A stretch of DNA of 64,000 bases, from positions 37,815,942 through 37,879,941 of the forward strand of contig NC_054082.1 of assembly GCF_017562075.2 (NCBI RefSeq). The letters are read 5' to 3'. The notes under the pieces are model-generated. The model did no database searches and was not told the origin of the DNA. It saw nothing but the letters and a program-made list of their open reading frames with translations. A program made the translations under genes and the position numbers. The DNA is from Anopheles merus. Taxonomy: Eukaryota; Arthropoda; Insecta; Diptera; Culicidae. Of this stretch, positions 7,915-19,112 are shown in pieces (position 1 is the first letter of the stretch; every line of letters begins with the position of its first letter).

Positions 7915-9006
7915 GCGGTTTCTTGTTCGCTTCCCGTTCGCGCTGTGCCGCCCGTTCCGCGACGTCAATTACGCCAATGTTGCAGCTGGCAACGAACCCG
8001 TGAATCACCGAGATGCCCGTCTTGACGACGGCCACCGGGAACGAGACGATGGCGAGCAGTTTAAACGTGGAGAAGCCCAGCAGCAGCGGCCCGGGCGTGA
8101 AATGCAGCAGGTACAGCGCTGCATAGAACAGCTCGTTGAACAGACACATGAAGCCAAGCACGGTACGGTTGGTGTAGTAGACACGCATAATCGGATTACC
8201 AGACATGTCGATAAACTTGTGCGACGTCTTGCCCTGGAGCACGGTCCTGGTGGGAGGAGCGGTGGTTGATTATCATTAGTCACAGCTGTTTTTTTTTCGG
8301 TTATTGCATTTTCGCTTACGTGTGCAGATAGAACCAGTGGCACGCGACATCGATCGCCATGGAAAGCTGGAACCAGAACATGTACTTCGGGTAGAAGTAG
8401 CTTAGCGTTACGAGCAGACCGCATGTGCCGCACCGATCGGTAAGCTGATCCAGCATGGCGCCGAACTTTGTGGCTAAAAGCATGAAAGATAGAGAGGGAT
8501 AGAGAGGTAGGAAGCGCATTACAATTATCGTTATCAAACCGTGCCACGCGTTACCGATATCCCCTGGGGAGATAATTCGGCCCAATCGCACCAATCGTTA
8601 TGCAATACCATTTAATTCGCACGCATACTCCGTGCTGGTATGATGGCGACGGACAAAAGAGGCCCAATCGAGCATCGATTTTCTTCCGCCCCATCCGGTG
8701 GCACAGTGGAATGGCACGGCGTGAATACTTACACTGGTTGAAATGCCGCGCCGCATGACCGTCGAGTGCATCGAGCAGTACGCTGATGATGTAGCACCAG
8801 CTGGCAATTACATAGTCCGTGGGCATGTAGTAGAAGGAAACGATTGCCAGCACGATCCGTGCGTAACCTGTGCCAAAACAAACAAACAAATCGCAACACA
8901 AATGATGATGACGCAAAACAGTTTAACACACATTTTCCACCCCCTTACCGATTATGTTCGGCACGAACAGATAGATATTTTCCTGCTCCTGCTGTTTGAC
9001 CTCCAT
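7910..9006 (-). CDS. Pis: CDP-diacylglycerol--inositol 3-phosphatidyltransferase (phosphatidylinositol synthase)
   Basis: Four exons on the minus strand: 9006..8949, 8867..8733, 8473..8320 and 8246..7910. All introns have GT..AG ends and keep frame; the spliced product is 227 aa. The enzyme joins CDP-diacylglycerol and myo-inositol to make phosphatidylinositol at the ER membrane. The CDP-alcohol phosphotransferase motif is complete: D52, D55, G56, A59, R60, G69, D73 and D77, in the order DxxDGxxAR-x8-GxxxDxxxD. Exon 2 ends inside the motif and Ser65 is rebuilt across the junction. Hydrophobic segments fall at about 20-33, 38-54 and 84-110, with further ones in exon 4 (LFNELFYAALYLLHF and following). 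The family string SGNPIMRVYY is present, and the C-terminus is charged. Length matches the fly enzyme (about 224 aa). The start MEVKQQEQENIYLFVPNII is the only ATG in frame with the conserved FVPN. Confidence 0.97.
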
Positions 9007-9405
9007 GGTGCAAAAGGTGACGAGGATTCGCACACGAGACACGACCGATAAGTAAATGCACAAGTTTGTTCCGTTTTTCCTACACAAACAACGGGGCGCG
9101 CACGCAATGAAAACTGCGCGATAGATTTTCCACCTTCACTCGCGTACGGCTGTGGGAGGAAAAGATGATGCGAAAGTGCGATGTTTATGTTTGTGCCTTT
9201 CTGTTGACAGCTGAATTGACATTCGGACGTTTTTGGCCAGCAGGCGGGTAGAATCCCACTGTGCACGATGTTGTTGGTCGCCCAGGAGACAAAAGGATTT
9301 AGTGTGCATTTCGTCTTAACAAGCTCTTAGGTCGCCACAAAGTCTTAGGTGGGCGCGGAAACCGAAAAACGATCGTACAGAAAACGAAATAACAAACGGA
9401 TAGTA
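9007..9405. promoter_or_regulatory. PI synthase 5' flank, possibly bidirectional promoter
   Basis: The segment contains the PI synthase 5' UTR and, by position, its promoter. It is GC-moderate and free of recognised repeats. A strong donor-like site with an ATG sits on the opposite strand just beyond it, so a divergent transcript is possible. Confidence 0.3.
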
Positions 9406-9600
9406 ATGCTGGTAAGTGTAAACAATAAAAAAAGAGGTTTGTTTACCAAAACTTGGACAACTTCAGTTAAATGTGAGTTAAAATGTTGCACTGCAGAAGC
9501 ATGCTAACAACTATTTCATTAGAATTTTGCAACGCCGGTGGGTGAATCTTGCGTAAAACACCGTTCACATAATTTTACAGAGTTTACCAAAAAATTATAA
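9406..9600 (+). CDS. Candidate two-exon micro-ORF, divergent from PI synthase (unrecognised)
   Basis: ATG CTG at 9406-9411 is followed directly by GTAAGTG, a near-ideal donor. A well-formed acceptor (GCTAAC branch-like site, then TTTCATTAG) ends at 9522, giving a 111-bp intron of normal insect size. Joining them yields a 27-codon frame beginning MLNFATPVGESC and stopping at 9598-9600. I recognise no family. It may be a real short peptide, the start of a longer gene spliced differently, a non-coding RNA, or chance. Confidence 0.2.
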
Positions 9601-9632
9601 TCACTTCACTGTACGTTCCTTCTTGAATTAAC

Positions 9633-9722
9633 TTATTTAACATGGGCAGCAGCAATGAGACGATTGATGGCGTCAGTCTTGGACACATTGACGGTCTTGG
9701 TGCCTTGTACCGATGCCTCGCA
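9633..9722 (-). pseudogene. Short coding-like tail on minus strand (unrecognised)
   Basis: A minus-strand frame between stops reads EASVQGTKTVNVSKTDAINR, then LIAAAHVK and a TAA at 9635-9633. Codon choice is G/C-ending and the surrounding DNA is AT-rich, so it resembles a C-terminal exon or a retropseudogene fragment. An in-frame stop lies immediately upstream (9725-9723). I see no partner exon. Confidence 0.2.
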
Positions 9723-10076
9723 TTAAAAAGCTATGAAGTTATACCAAATTCGGTACACCTTCTTAACAAGCCAACAAGTTCCATCGCTAAATAGCCTCAA
9801 ATCAGCTATAGCGTAGTATTGTTTCTAAGGTGTTATTAAACATAGTTATATATGATTACGTTATCCTTCTAAACGCATAAGTAGACCTTCGCACAGGTCA
9901 TATAGTAATTCTCACCATGCGTTTTTACAACAGGCTTATCCACATGTCGAAATGGGTGAAAGGGCTGAGTGAGCAATTCAATTTTCATTTGATCAAATTT
10001 TCCAAAAAACAAGGACTTGTTGATTATGTTATGTTTGCATTTTCTTTTAAACGCATAAATTCAAAGGAGTGCATAC
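9723..10076. other. AT-rich intergenic DNA
   Basis: No feature recognised. A 71-codon ORF (9917-10132) shows no protein-like character. Confidence 0.4.
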
Positions 10077-10735
10077 TAGTGATGGGTAAAGTTGACAAAA
10101 ATCTGGAGTCGACTTCTATCCGGCTCCGGTAATTTCGGAACCGACTCCAGAAGGTAGATCCGCTCAGCATTATTCGGAGTCTTTCGGAGTCATTCGGAGT
10201 CTGAGTCGTCCGGAGTTGGTCGTAGTGGTCCGGAGTCGATCGGAGTCGTCCTGAGTCGGCCGGAGTCGTTAGGAGTCGTTTGGAGTCGGTTAAAATCGTG
10301 GGAGTCGTCTGGTGTCGTCTGCAATCGGTTGGAATCGGAGCCGTCCGAAGTCGGCGTTCGAAACAAAGGCCTGTATACGAAGTGCACGCGCAAAGTGAAA
10401 GACAAAAAAGATAACACAACGATATGAAATGCCTGATCACAAGCACACTGAACCGGGAGGCTCCAGTTCACGCCGACCGATGCCGATTCTGGTCGACTCT
10501 GATCGATTCCGGTCGATTCCTGACGACTCCGAACGATTCCGAACGACTCTAGACGACTCCAACTCCGAACGACTCCAGGCGATTTCAATCTACCCCGAAT
10601 GACTCCGGACGACTCCGGACGACTATGGACGATTTCGAGCGACTCCGGGTGACTCCGGACGACTCCGACTCCGGATGGAACTAGTGGTTTGGATTTCACC
10701 GGCATCGGACCAACAATAGTCGGAGTCGTGGGTGC
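10077..10735. mobile_element. Foldback element built of 10-bp GGAGTCGNNN / CGACTCCNNN units
   Basis: The left arm (about 10105-10350) is made of GGAGTCG-type units spaced exactly 10 bp apart over long stretches (clearest 10231-10300). The right arm (about 10480-10680) is made of the complement, GACTCCGGAC units, again every 10 bp. Some 100 bp of non-repetitive DNA separates the arms, so the whole can fold into a long imperfect hairpin. The left boundary has TAGTGATGGGTAAAGT, a string that recurs inverted as CATCACTAG near 58255. ORFs across it (for example the minus frame 10705-10190) merely translate the repeat. Confidence 0.6.
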
Positions 10736-12493
10736 GCTGCAAAGAAGACATCAATAGTGCATACATCGTAATAAAAATAAATGATTTAATCAATACTTTA
10801 CGGCAAATTCGAGAGGATAGAGGCTGACACGTGTGCCATTAGATTATCGATTGGAATCTTTCTATTTAAAATTAAACTCATTTTGGAGCTTGGATGGGTG
10901 AGTACAGGTGAAGGGAAGCTCAAAATCCTTGAATTAATATATTTTATGAAACCTCGGTTGCATTCCATGAAACCTACAAAATATTCCTGCAGTAATAAAT
11001 TCATAATCAAATTCAAGCGAAAGCAGCAACTGGAAAACACGATTCAAAGTGTGAGCAATTAGACGAAAATGCTCCCACTTCGTAAAATCAATTTAAATAT
11101 CCTTTTCCCAGTCCGCATGCTTTCCAGTAATGGCTTCCATCCCTCTTCCTACACCCCGGGTGAGTAAACCATTAAACTTTCAATTAGCGTATTAAACCCA
11201 ACACACGCGCTCAACAGGACACGGTTCGGTGACGACCGACCATGAAACCGGGAATAGACGATGCGCGTAGCGAATCGGAACCGAACCGAGCAGCATTGAT
11301 TAATGGTCCGGGAAACGGGAATGACCCTCCTTGCCATGCCATTGCTACCAGCTGTGTAACCGTTTTTATTCCTTCTGTAAAACAACAAACGATGTCCAGG
11401 AGTGATGGTTCTTGCCTGCCACTCGATGTGCACCGGCTCGAAAGCACTCATCGGCGCCGAAGTCATGTACAATCAATTAAAAAAAAAAAAAACAAATCAA
11501 TGCACCGATCGAACCTCGATACCCACGGTGGTTCGGTGGGATACCACGAAATACTTGTGTTTACATTTCATTAACCGCAGCATTTACCCCACTCGGGGAT
11601 TCCACCACAGTGGGGCATGGTTCTTGAGAAAAAACAGCTATAATTTGCAAAGGAATTTGTCAGCTTTGCCTACCGATGGGCGAAAGTGGCGTGAAAGTGG
11701 CGCAATCATCGATTTCCCCAGCGAGATCAACACACCGAGAGATGAACCGACTCAATACGGGTTTCGTACACACTGTACCAACCGAAACCTTTTCCAAGCG
11801 TCTCGCATCGCCTTTTGAGCAGAGGGAATAAAAACACAGAAATGCGAAATAGTCCTGTATTATTTATCACTTTCTTATCGATTCTTCGGCAAACGTACAT
11901 GCACACCTCAAGTTTCGCCCTTCTCCCCACAACCGCCCTAATCGGTACACATTTGATTTCTATTTTCACAACTTTTGCCCACACACACACACATGCCTTT
12001 TGTGTATGCGAACCAATTTCCAGCTAAAATCATTGATGGTTCTTGGAAAACGAACCACAGCTGCCAGCACCAACCCACCCTGCGGATGGATAAGATTGAA
12101 AGAATAGATAGACATGTGTGCAGGGGCAGAGAGGGAAAAAAGCGAACGATTTATCGATGTGGGACTTTTGCCTTCCAACAACAGCGTCACGCTTGTCTGC
12201 CGTGTGTGTGTGTGTGCCGGTATGTGGATATGCAATTGTTCGGCATCAGAAATACCGGTGATTGTATGTATGGTTCGAATAAAAATATAACAATTTCACA
12301 CAACGGGTACGCACATTTGAGAAGGCGAAAGGCAAAGGTCGGGTTTGTTTTGCATAAATCGTTGAAATGAACCCAGTGAGCCACCCCGTGAGCCCATAGA
12401 GCACGAACAGCGCCAGCTCACTATCATAGGAATAGCGCGAATTCCAGTTATAGCTCGAGAGCAGTACCAAATCCTCCGCAAGTAATGTCGCAT

Positions 12494-12537
12494 GGGTGGT
12501 AGTGGTGGTGGTGGTGGTGGTGGTGGTGACGGTGGTC
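12494..12537. repeat. (GGT)n trinucleotide repeat
   Basis: About 11 near-perfect GGT/GTG units with two interruptions. Confidence 0.85.
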
Positions 12538-12881
12538 GAAAAGAGGAATATCATCGTTGAGTTTCCCTGACCTGGCGCAATGATTTCCGGTCGCCTGAGC
12601 CCCACTGCAAGAGCACTTCTGGCTAAACGCAGCACAAGTGCGCGCGTAGTGTTATAGCAGCAACGCACGCAAAAAGGGCATCGTTTCCCCATGCATGAGA
12701 AGCCCACGAACCGCAGGCGAGCCCCGAGTGGGCAACCCCGAGTACCCCAGGCCGGCTGTATGCGCCGACGCAACAGAATTCGCGTGAGTTCCGGTTTAAG
12801 GAGGAGAAGCAGCATGAGAACCCGCGCCGTCGGTTTCGTCGATTCCGTTTGTGGCAAGGTACGGCTGGCCAGGCCAGCTGG

Positions 12882-12909
12882 ATGTGTATGTGTGTGTGTG
12901 TGTGTGTGT
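12882..12909. repeat. (TG)n microsatellite
   Basis: About 13 TG units with one A interruption. Confidence 0.85.
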
Positions 12910-14052
12910 CTGTGTTACCGGCACGCTACTGGTGCTGGTTCGTGCTGGGTGATGATGAATATATCTTGTTGTTGTTTTTGCTTCTCCTTACCAGAAGCAG
13001 GGACAGATTAGCACGACAAACACGTTGCACCTGAATGGCATACCGGAGCACCGGGGGAGGGATTCACAACCCCAAAAAAAAAAATCCGTCCACCGAGCAT
13101 TTCAAGGTTAGTGCTCGCGGTTGGAGCTGTGGACAGGATTTCGGGAGGCCCTTTGGCTGCTGTGTCACCGGTGCAAGGGGACAGGGCTTTTCGCTTCGGT
13201 GTTATTGTCAGCATTGCGTGACCATGCCGTCCGACTGTTTGAAATAGAACCGCTAAAAAGCAGCACAAAATCTAGTCACGAAAATTTGTCCCCCTCCCCC
13301 TCTCCATTTCTGGCACCCATTTTGACCCTTTTTTGTGGTGACGTCCTTCCCCATTTTGTATATTACATCGACAAAACAGCACAACTCTCGGTGGTGGTAG
13401 TGGTGGTGGTGCTGCCGGAAGCAAAACCAACCCCGGTTGGAGCAAGGGAAGCAACGGGAAGAAATTTTAAAATCCGCAATGCAGCACAATGGTGCTTCCC
13501 GGTTAAATCCCTCTCCGTTTTACCCCGCATGCTCCACGTGCGGGATGCTACGACCAGTGCCAGAGCCGCAAGATCCGTCGGTCAGGCGAGAAATCTAGCC
13601 CTCATTTACATCGAACGGATGATCAATCTAGTGTGCGGTGCCGACCACCACCACCATCACCACCAAGCTCGTGCACTTGCTCACTCGCTTCTTGCAGGGC
13701 CGTTTGGAGAAGATGGACGCATTTCGGTGTGCGGCAGCTCATGAAGCGACTGTACCGGTCAGCCTGTCCGGTTGGACAGTGAGGTCAAGATGGCTCCCTC
13801 GAGAAAACGAATTAGGTCCACTTATGCTTAGGCCGTGGTTGTTTTTTTTGTGTGTGTGTTGCTTTACCTACCATACCAAAGACACATAGATGCCATGGGG
13901 AGCGGTCCCAGAGACGCCAAGGTTTTCATAAATTTGAAAATGCAATTTTCATACATTGTGCAATGGCGAAGCGAGAGGTTGATGGGTATGAACGATGGTG
14001 GAGCTGTGTGCTATTTGAACAAGCTCACGAACAACAGGGTTCAGTTCGGGAG

Positions 14053-14054
<2 letters not shown>

Positions 14055-14083
<29 letters not shown>
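14055..14083. repeat. (GT)n microsatellite
   Basis: About 14 uninterrupted GT units. Confidence 0.9.
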
Positions 14084-14559
14084 GTATCGATTGAAAGATG
14101 AGAGTTACCCAAGATAAATCAACCATGAAAATACACAATTCAGTGGTATTCACCACATGCAGGAAATGTGGCAAGCAGTTTTTTTCTCTCTTTCTACATT
14201 TATATTAATGATCTCATCCAACACTTCATAATTGTTTGAAAGGGAGTAAGGTATGCCGTAAAACACAAGCACACAGGATAATTAATCTTATTACATGCGA
14301 TTGAACGGTGTTTAAATGAAACCGGAACGAATAAATTGATGTATCTCCTGGGAACCAAGTTTTCTTTTTTCTTCTTTATTTAAAAACGTTAATTCAGTGC
14401 AAAGGCTTTTGTCGCACACAATGATGTATGATGCTCAGTGGAATTTCCATATTATCATTAAATAAAATAAAGTTCTAAACATTCTGGCGGGACATTAAAT
14501 GGTCCCTACCGCCCATCAATGGGCGATGAGGAATTTTTACAATGTGAACAATATTCCAG

Positions 14560-14900
14560 TAAAGGGTTCAGTATCCAGTTTAAGGACCGTATGGGTTTGA
14601 AATTGTTTCCAAGGCTGCATCGGTGCAGAATCACTTCTAGGTACGGAAAGGTATGGTTAGTAATAATATTCAGAATCAATACAGATTCATGGAAAGTTTC
14701 AAGACCAGTATGGGTCCAGCGTGAGGTCCAAAATCGGTATGGATTCAGAATCAGTTCCAGGACGTGGTGTAGGATTCAAAGCAATCTCAGGGCTGGTATG
14801 GGTTCGTGATTGGTTCGAGGATCATTAGGAGCTCGTGTGACTGTTCAAAGCGGAGTTTAGGCTTATTTCCTACACCGTTATGGATTAGTGATCGTGGTTC
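14560..14900. repeat. Degenerate ~29-30-bp minisatellite
   Basis: The unit resembles GGTATGGGTTCAGAATCAG then TTCCAGGACC. Recognisable copies of the TATGG core start near 14590, 14651, 14708, 14736, 14797 and 14878, which fits a period close to 29-30 bp with some units too decayed to see. The 96-codon ORF at 14519-14809 is a translation of the repeat. Confidence 0.6.
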
Positions 14901-15500
14901 CCTGATTGAGATGGGTTTGAACGCCACAGTAGAAGTAAATCAGTAGCAGCGTATGTCATAAATTTTAAATTATTTCTCTTTTATCGCTGCAAAGCTTTAA
15001 AATTTGGCTATAAATTTAGTTTCCTTACCCGTGTAAAGCTCTCGGTTTCTTAATGCTAAGTCATAGTCACATGGAACGGAAGCAGAAGCTCTTGTGATAT
15101 CAGGATTAAGTAGTATGCCAAGATGCACCGCAAATCAAATACCCAATTAAGGATGGAATCTTGTAGAAACGGATTTAGAATCAAGAACTACGATTCACGA
15201 AATGTTTCGTAAAATTATAATTGCAGATCAACCACAATCACCATGCGATGGTAAGAAAGCAACGCCATTAATGAATAGCAAGGCAAAGAAGGGAGAGGAA
15301 AAAACAAATCAGCTCGATAGTGCGTTTGACGACTAATAAGTAAGTATTTGAAAGTATTTGAAATTATCGAAATGAAATAAAACAATCTCTCGGAAACGAA
15401 TTACGATGCATTGAGGAATTGAACATCACTACCAATTTTGCGTTGCCTTACAGCATGGACATAAAAACAATTTATTTCGATTGTAGGGAATTGCGAAGGG
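14901..15500. other. AT-rich intergenic DNA
   Basis: Nothing recognised beyond short A/T runs. Confidence 0.4.
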
Positions 15501-15740
15501 CCGTAATACAGTCGTCCACTAGCACGACTTAGCAACATGCCCATCGTGGGTTCAAACCCTGTGTAATAAGTTTGGTTTAAGGTTAGTAAGGTTTCCCTTA
15601 CTGGAAACGTTGGAGTTTAGAAGCCTTACCTTGGGTAGGGGGGCATAACTAAACTCTTGAAATAAGTTGGAAGGCGAAGTATTAGGAAGCGTAACGTCCT
15701 ATCTTGGCAGTCCGAACGAATCTGACTTGCCACGGTCGGA
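15501..15740 (+). mobile_element. tRNA-derived SINE copy (diverged)
   Basis: The head carries a degenerate pol III A-box (TACAGTCGTC, about 15506-15515) and a perfect B-box GGTTCAAACCC at 15549-15559. Between them is CAACATGCCCATCGTGGG, shared in form with the copy at 25.6 kb (CAACATGCCCGTCATGGG on the minus strand). The body runs to about CACGGTCGG near 15740. This is the style of Anopheles tRNA-related SINEs; family naming is inference. Confidence 0.6.
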
Positions 15741-18700
15741 ATTGGTTTTATTTATACTCAATATATGTTGTGGGTTTCGTACATTTGGTTTTGGAATATG
15801 TTTTTGTGCTAATTAAATGTTATTGTTATTGGTAACAATTTATAAATTGAAATGGTTTGGGGTGTTTGTCGATATGTGCCTATGCTTCGGTTTTACTATA
15901 TTACGAAAGAAGGTGTCAACTATTGTTGCTAAAGAATGGACGTTTTCCACGCTGAGCTTATAACTTGCTATGCGTTCTCGGTTCACCTAGTTTGCCTGCA
16001 GTAACGCCTGATTTGCTTATTATGCGTCTTTCGGGTGTTTTCAAGAAGTGTGTCATAATTGTTTTTATATGAACGGTGGGGCCTGAATTCTTCCAGTTGC
16101 TTTGTTATGGTATGATCTGATTTGCTGAGTGTGTTATAATGAATGTGTTGCAATGGTGTGATTTGGCTTTCTGAAGTGTGTTACAATGGGTCTGTAGCTG
16201 ATAGTGTGGTTTATAACAAGTTCTGTATAGCAGATATGCTACACCTGTATGAACCGAGCGACCAATACGAAGCGACTCACTAACGTGCTATGGGTACTTA
16301 ATTAAGATCAGGGCTCGATCGATAAAGAAGTAGAATCACGAATCGAGAAAGGAATTATTGAGGATGAATTGATTTTAGTAAAAATACGACTAAGGTATTG
16401 CGTTTCTATTCCTGTACGGCCACTCAGAAATCTTAATCCCTTCGTTCGGCCGTACAATCATATTAGTTTAATCCGCAATCCAAATAGTAAGTATGAATGA
16501 ACCGGAGAAACGACTTGATGTGCTCTAATTTGGTTAATTTCGTTTGTTAAGAATAGAGAGAGCCTGAATAAGGACGCATCAAGAAGACTGGTCATTTCTC
16601 GGTCAATTAGTAATCAATTATTTGCTAATGCCGGAGAGATTGCTTTCGATTCGTGAACCTGAGTCGGCTTTCTGATGGCAATAAACTGTCAAACATTCTT
16701 AATTGCATTTTTTTGTCTCTACTGAACTCCTAATTGCCCAGTCATTCACAAGCCCAACCTCATTTATTATTGATTGCAGATGGCTATTGATGTGATTATA
16801 CAGTTTTAATTGATTAAAAGCAAAGGTAAATAACGATTTGATAGATAAAAAAGACCTTATTCCGTTGGTTCTCTCCTGTATAGCAACGCATACAAAGTAG
16901 AGAGATTCCTTATCGTGGCTAATACGATCACGGCAGCTGATTGCAGTTACTTACTCTACTGCGGAACCGCAACCAATGCTAAACATTCCGCACCACTGCT
17001 CACGGGCGCATGACTTCGGCAACCAAAAACCATCGTGTGCACCGTGTTTTTGCGGGCAACGTCGCAACTGCAGTACGGTTGCAGCTTGTGCGAATTAAAC
17101 TTTCGCCTGTTTGGTACGCCGAGCATTAATTATGCATACGTCGAGCTTTGCATACGTACAAAGATTATCCACGCAGCGTAGCGAGGCCATCCCAAACCCG
17201 GGGTATCGCTCTTCGTCACCGAAAGCCCTGCGGATGCGTTTCTAAGCCGTGATGCAGTCTTGCCTGGCTGTCGCGCTGTACCTTCACCGTCGATGTGAGG
17301 CCAAGGACAGTGTGCATATCGTCAATGGGTGCATACACGGTAAACATTTGCACAGTGCAATAGTAGCGGTAGTAGCAGCAGCAGCAGCGGCAGCAGCAGC
17401 GTTATACCAGCAACCGTGCAATGGTAAGCAGTTGGCAATTTTAATTTCTTCCGCTAGTGCATTGAGTTTAAAAAGTGGAGCAGAATCTGCCATTTTCCTT
17501 TACCATCAATGGAGTTCGGGCTCGGTTCGTTGGTAGCACATAATGATGAGTGTTTTCATCAAATTCAAAAATGTTTCATTAGCGTAATGAAAGCATTTGT
17601 GTGAACAGGTTTACTGAAAGGCCCTATGGATGTGTCGTTCATCGTGCGGTTGGGAAATATTAGTCCCAGTGTAACATTTTCCAACCAGTAACCAGTGAAC
17701 AATGTTTAATTTCACTGTAACCAGTTGCAATCGCATTGCTCAAACCAGTCATTTTCTTCGTTTTTTTCGTTCTTGTAAAACTTTCCCTGCTGACGATGCT
17801 GTTCTTACCAGGAACTTAAATCCCATTAAGATCCTTCCTTTGGTGGTGTAATTTTATTTTATGCTTACTTTAGATGTTTTCCAGTAGCTGTGTTTTTCTC
17901 TCTCTCTTCGTTCGCTTCCTCCAGCACAGTGTCACACTTTCAACCCTTTTACCCTGGAGGGCACTCGTGACTGACCTTCAAAGAAAACTCGGGTGCTCCA
18001 GCGAGTGCACCGTGCAGTTTGCGCGTCCCGTTTGGTTTGACAATCGTTTTACCAAAGGGGCAAGAAGGGGATAGCGAGCCAAACTGGAGCCGTAGGAAGG
18101 AAATGTCGATGGAAGAATTATTACCCAGCAGTAGTCGGCGGGCCGGCGGGCCCTCATTGCCACCGTTAATGGCACTTTATGGTTTTAGCCCCATAACTAA
18201 CCATAAAACCGAACGCTCCGACCCCGTTTCCCGTTTTCCACCGGCGTGAGCGTGCTACACACATGCAGCCCTCTTTATTGTAAGAGCATTTGTACTATTG
18301 TGAGTGTGTGTGTGTGTGTGTATTTATCATGATACGGGGCGGAGCGGTTCGGGAAACTATCAACCAATGGTCCGATGTAATGGTTCCGGTTTTATAGCCC
18401 CGTATGATTATAACTCGATTAAGATGGCATTATGCTCTAGTTCTTTTTTTTTGTAACGCTCCGCCTTTAAAATCCGTCCTACCACCCGGATTGTGCTTTA
18501 GAGTGTCCGGCCACAGCACCGAACCCGGTTGGACGATCGTTTGCAATTTGATTACGAAACGGATTGCACGCTTAATCCCTTTCCAAGCACAGCATTTATA
18601 GATAATTTAATGAGCGTTGCCCGGGTTTGCCCTGCCAAGAGAGGTGCGGCTGCAGAACGGTGCAGTGAGGCGGTGCATGGTTTAACGTACAATCGGTTTG

Positions 18701-19038
18701 AAGAACCAGCACTTGGGCCGGTGTGCGAAGGATGAGAGAATCAGGGGAAGCTTATGCGCCCTTAAGACGCAGGAACGCTGAGCAAATAGTTGGCAAACAC
18801 TAGATAGCACAAACAAACAACTCTTGCTATAGCAAAACATCTGTGGAGGGAAGGGGGGAGGGGGAAGGTAGGGGGAAGGGGGAGAGCCACAGAGAGATAT
18901 TTTAATAAAAACAAGTGGCCAGTACATTAAACTGTTATTTTTTACCGTACCAGTAGGATTAAAGCAAATAACAAAATGGTCTGAGCTAAAGCAATTGCAG
19001 CTTGTTGCAGTTTTGTGATGAGTTTCTTTTTCACTACA

Positions 19039-19040
<2 letters not shown>
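15741..19040. other. Non-coding region
   Basis: 15750-16900 is AT-rich with no feature recognised. 17000-18800 is GC-moderate, with a (GCA)n run at 17374-17400, a (TG)n run near 18302-18320 and a purine-rich G/A tract at 18843-18892. No believable coding exon or tRNA. Confidence 0.45.
17374..17400. repeat. (GCA)n trinucleotide repeat
   Basis: About eight GCA units with one GCG interruption. The enclosing 95-codon ORF has a poly-Ala run caused by the repeat and no other protein-like character. Confidence 0.8.
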
Positions 19041-19086
<46 letters not shown>

Positions 19087-19112
19087 TGCTCTCTCTCCCT
19101 TTTCTCTCTCCC
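19041..19112. repeat. Long (CT)n tract (GAGA-type on the minus strand)
   Basis: An almost unbroken run of TC dinucleotides for about 50 bp, then interrupted CTCTCT blocks to 19112. On the minus strand it is a dense array of GAGAG, the core recognised by GAGA factor (Trithorax-like) in flies. Confidence 0.85.

Larger units (their letters stand above)
10736..14500. other. Non-coding region with low-complexity tracts
   Basis: No convincing gene. Contents are GGT trinucleotides (12494-12537), a TG run (12882-12909), GGTGGTGGT (13390-13411), CACCACCAT units (about 13645-13665) and a long TG run (14055-14083). ORFs of 100-207 codons at 12246-12857 (minus) and 13121-13744 (plus) cover these tracts, overlap ORFs in other frames and resemble no family. 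Confidence 0.5.

Noticed and set aside
7913..8547. ORFs of 118 codons (plus) and 180 codons (minus, different frame) over the PI synthase gene
   Set aside because: They are shadows of the real exons and run through introns.
10190..10705. 171-codon Ser/Arg-rich ORF
   Set aside because: It is a translation of the 10-bp repeat; the amino-acid pattern has the repeat's period.
12246..12857. 203-codon minus-strand ORF with a short plausible stretch (SSYNWNSRYSYDSELALF)
   Set aside because: The frame depends on a Thr run from the GGT repeat. No family match, and alternative frames are equally open.
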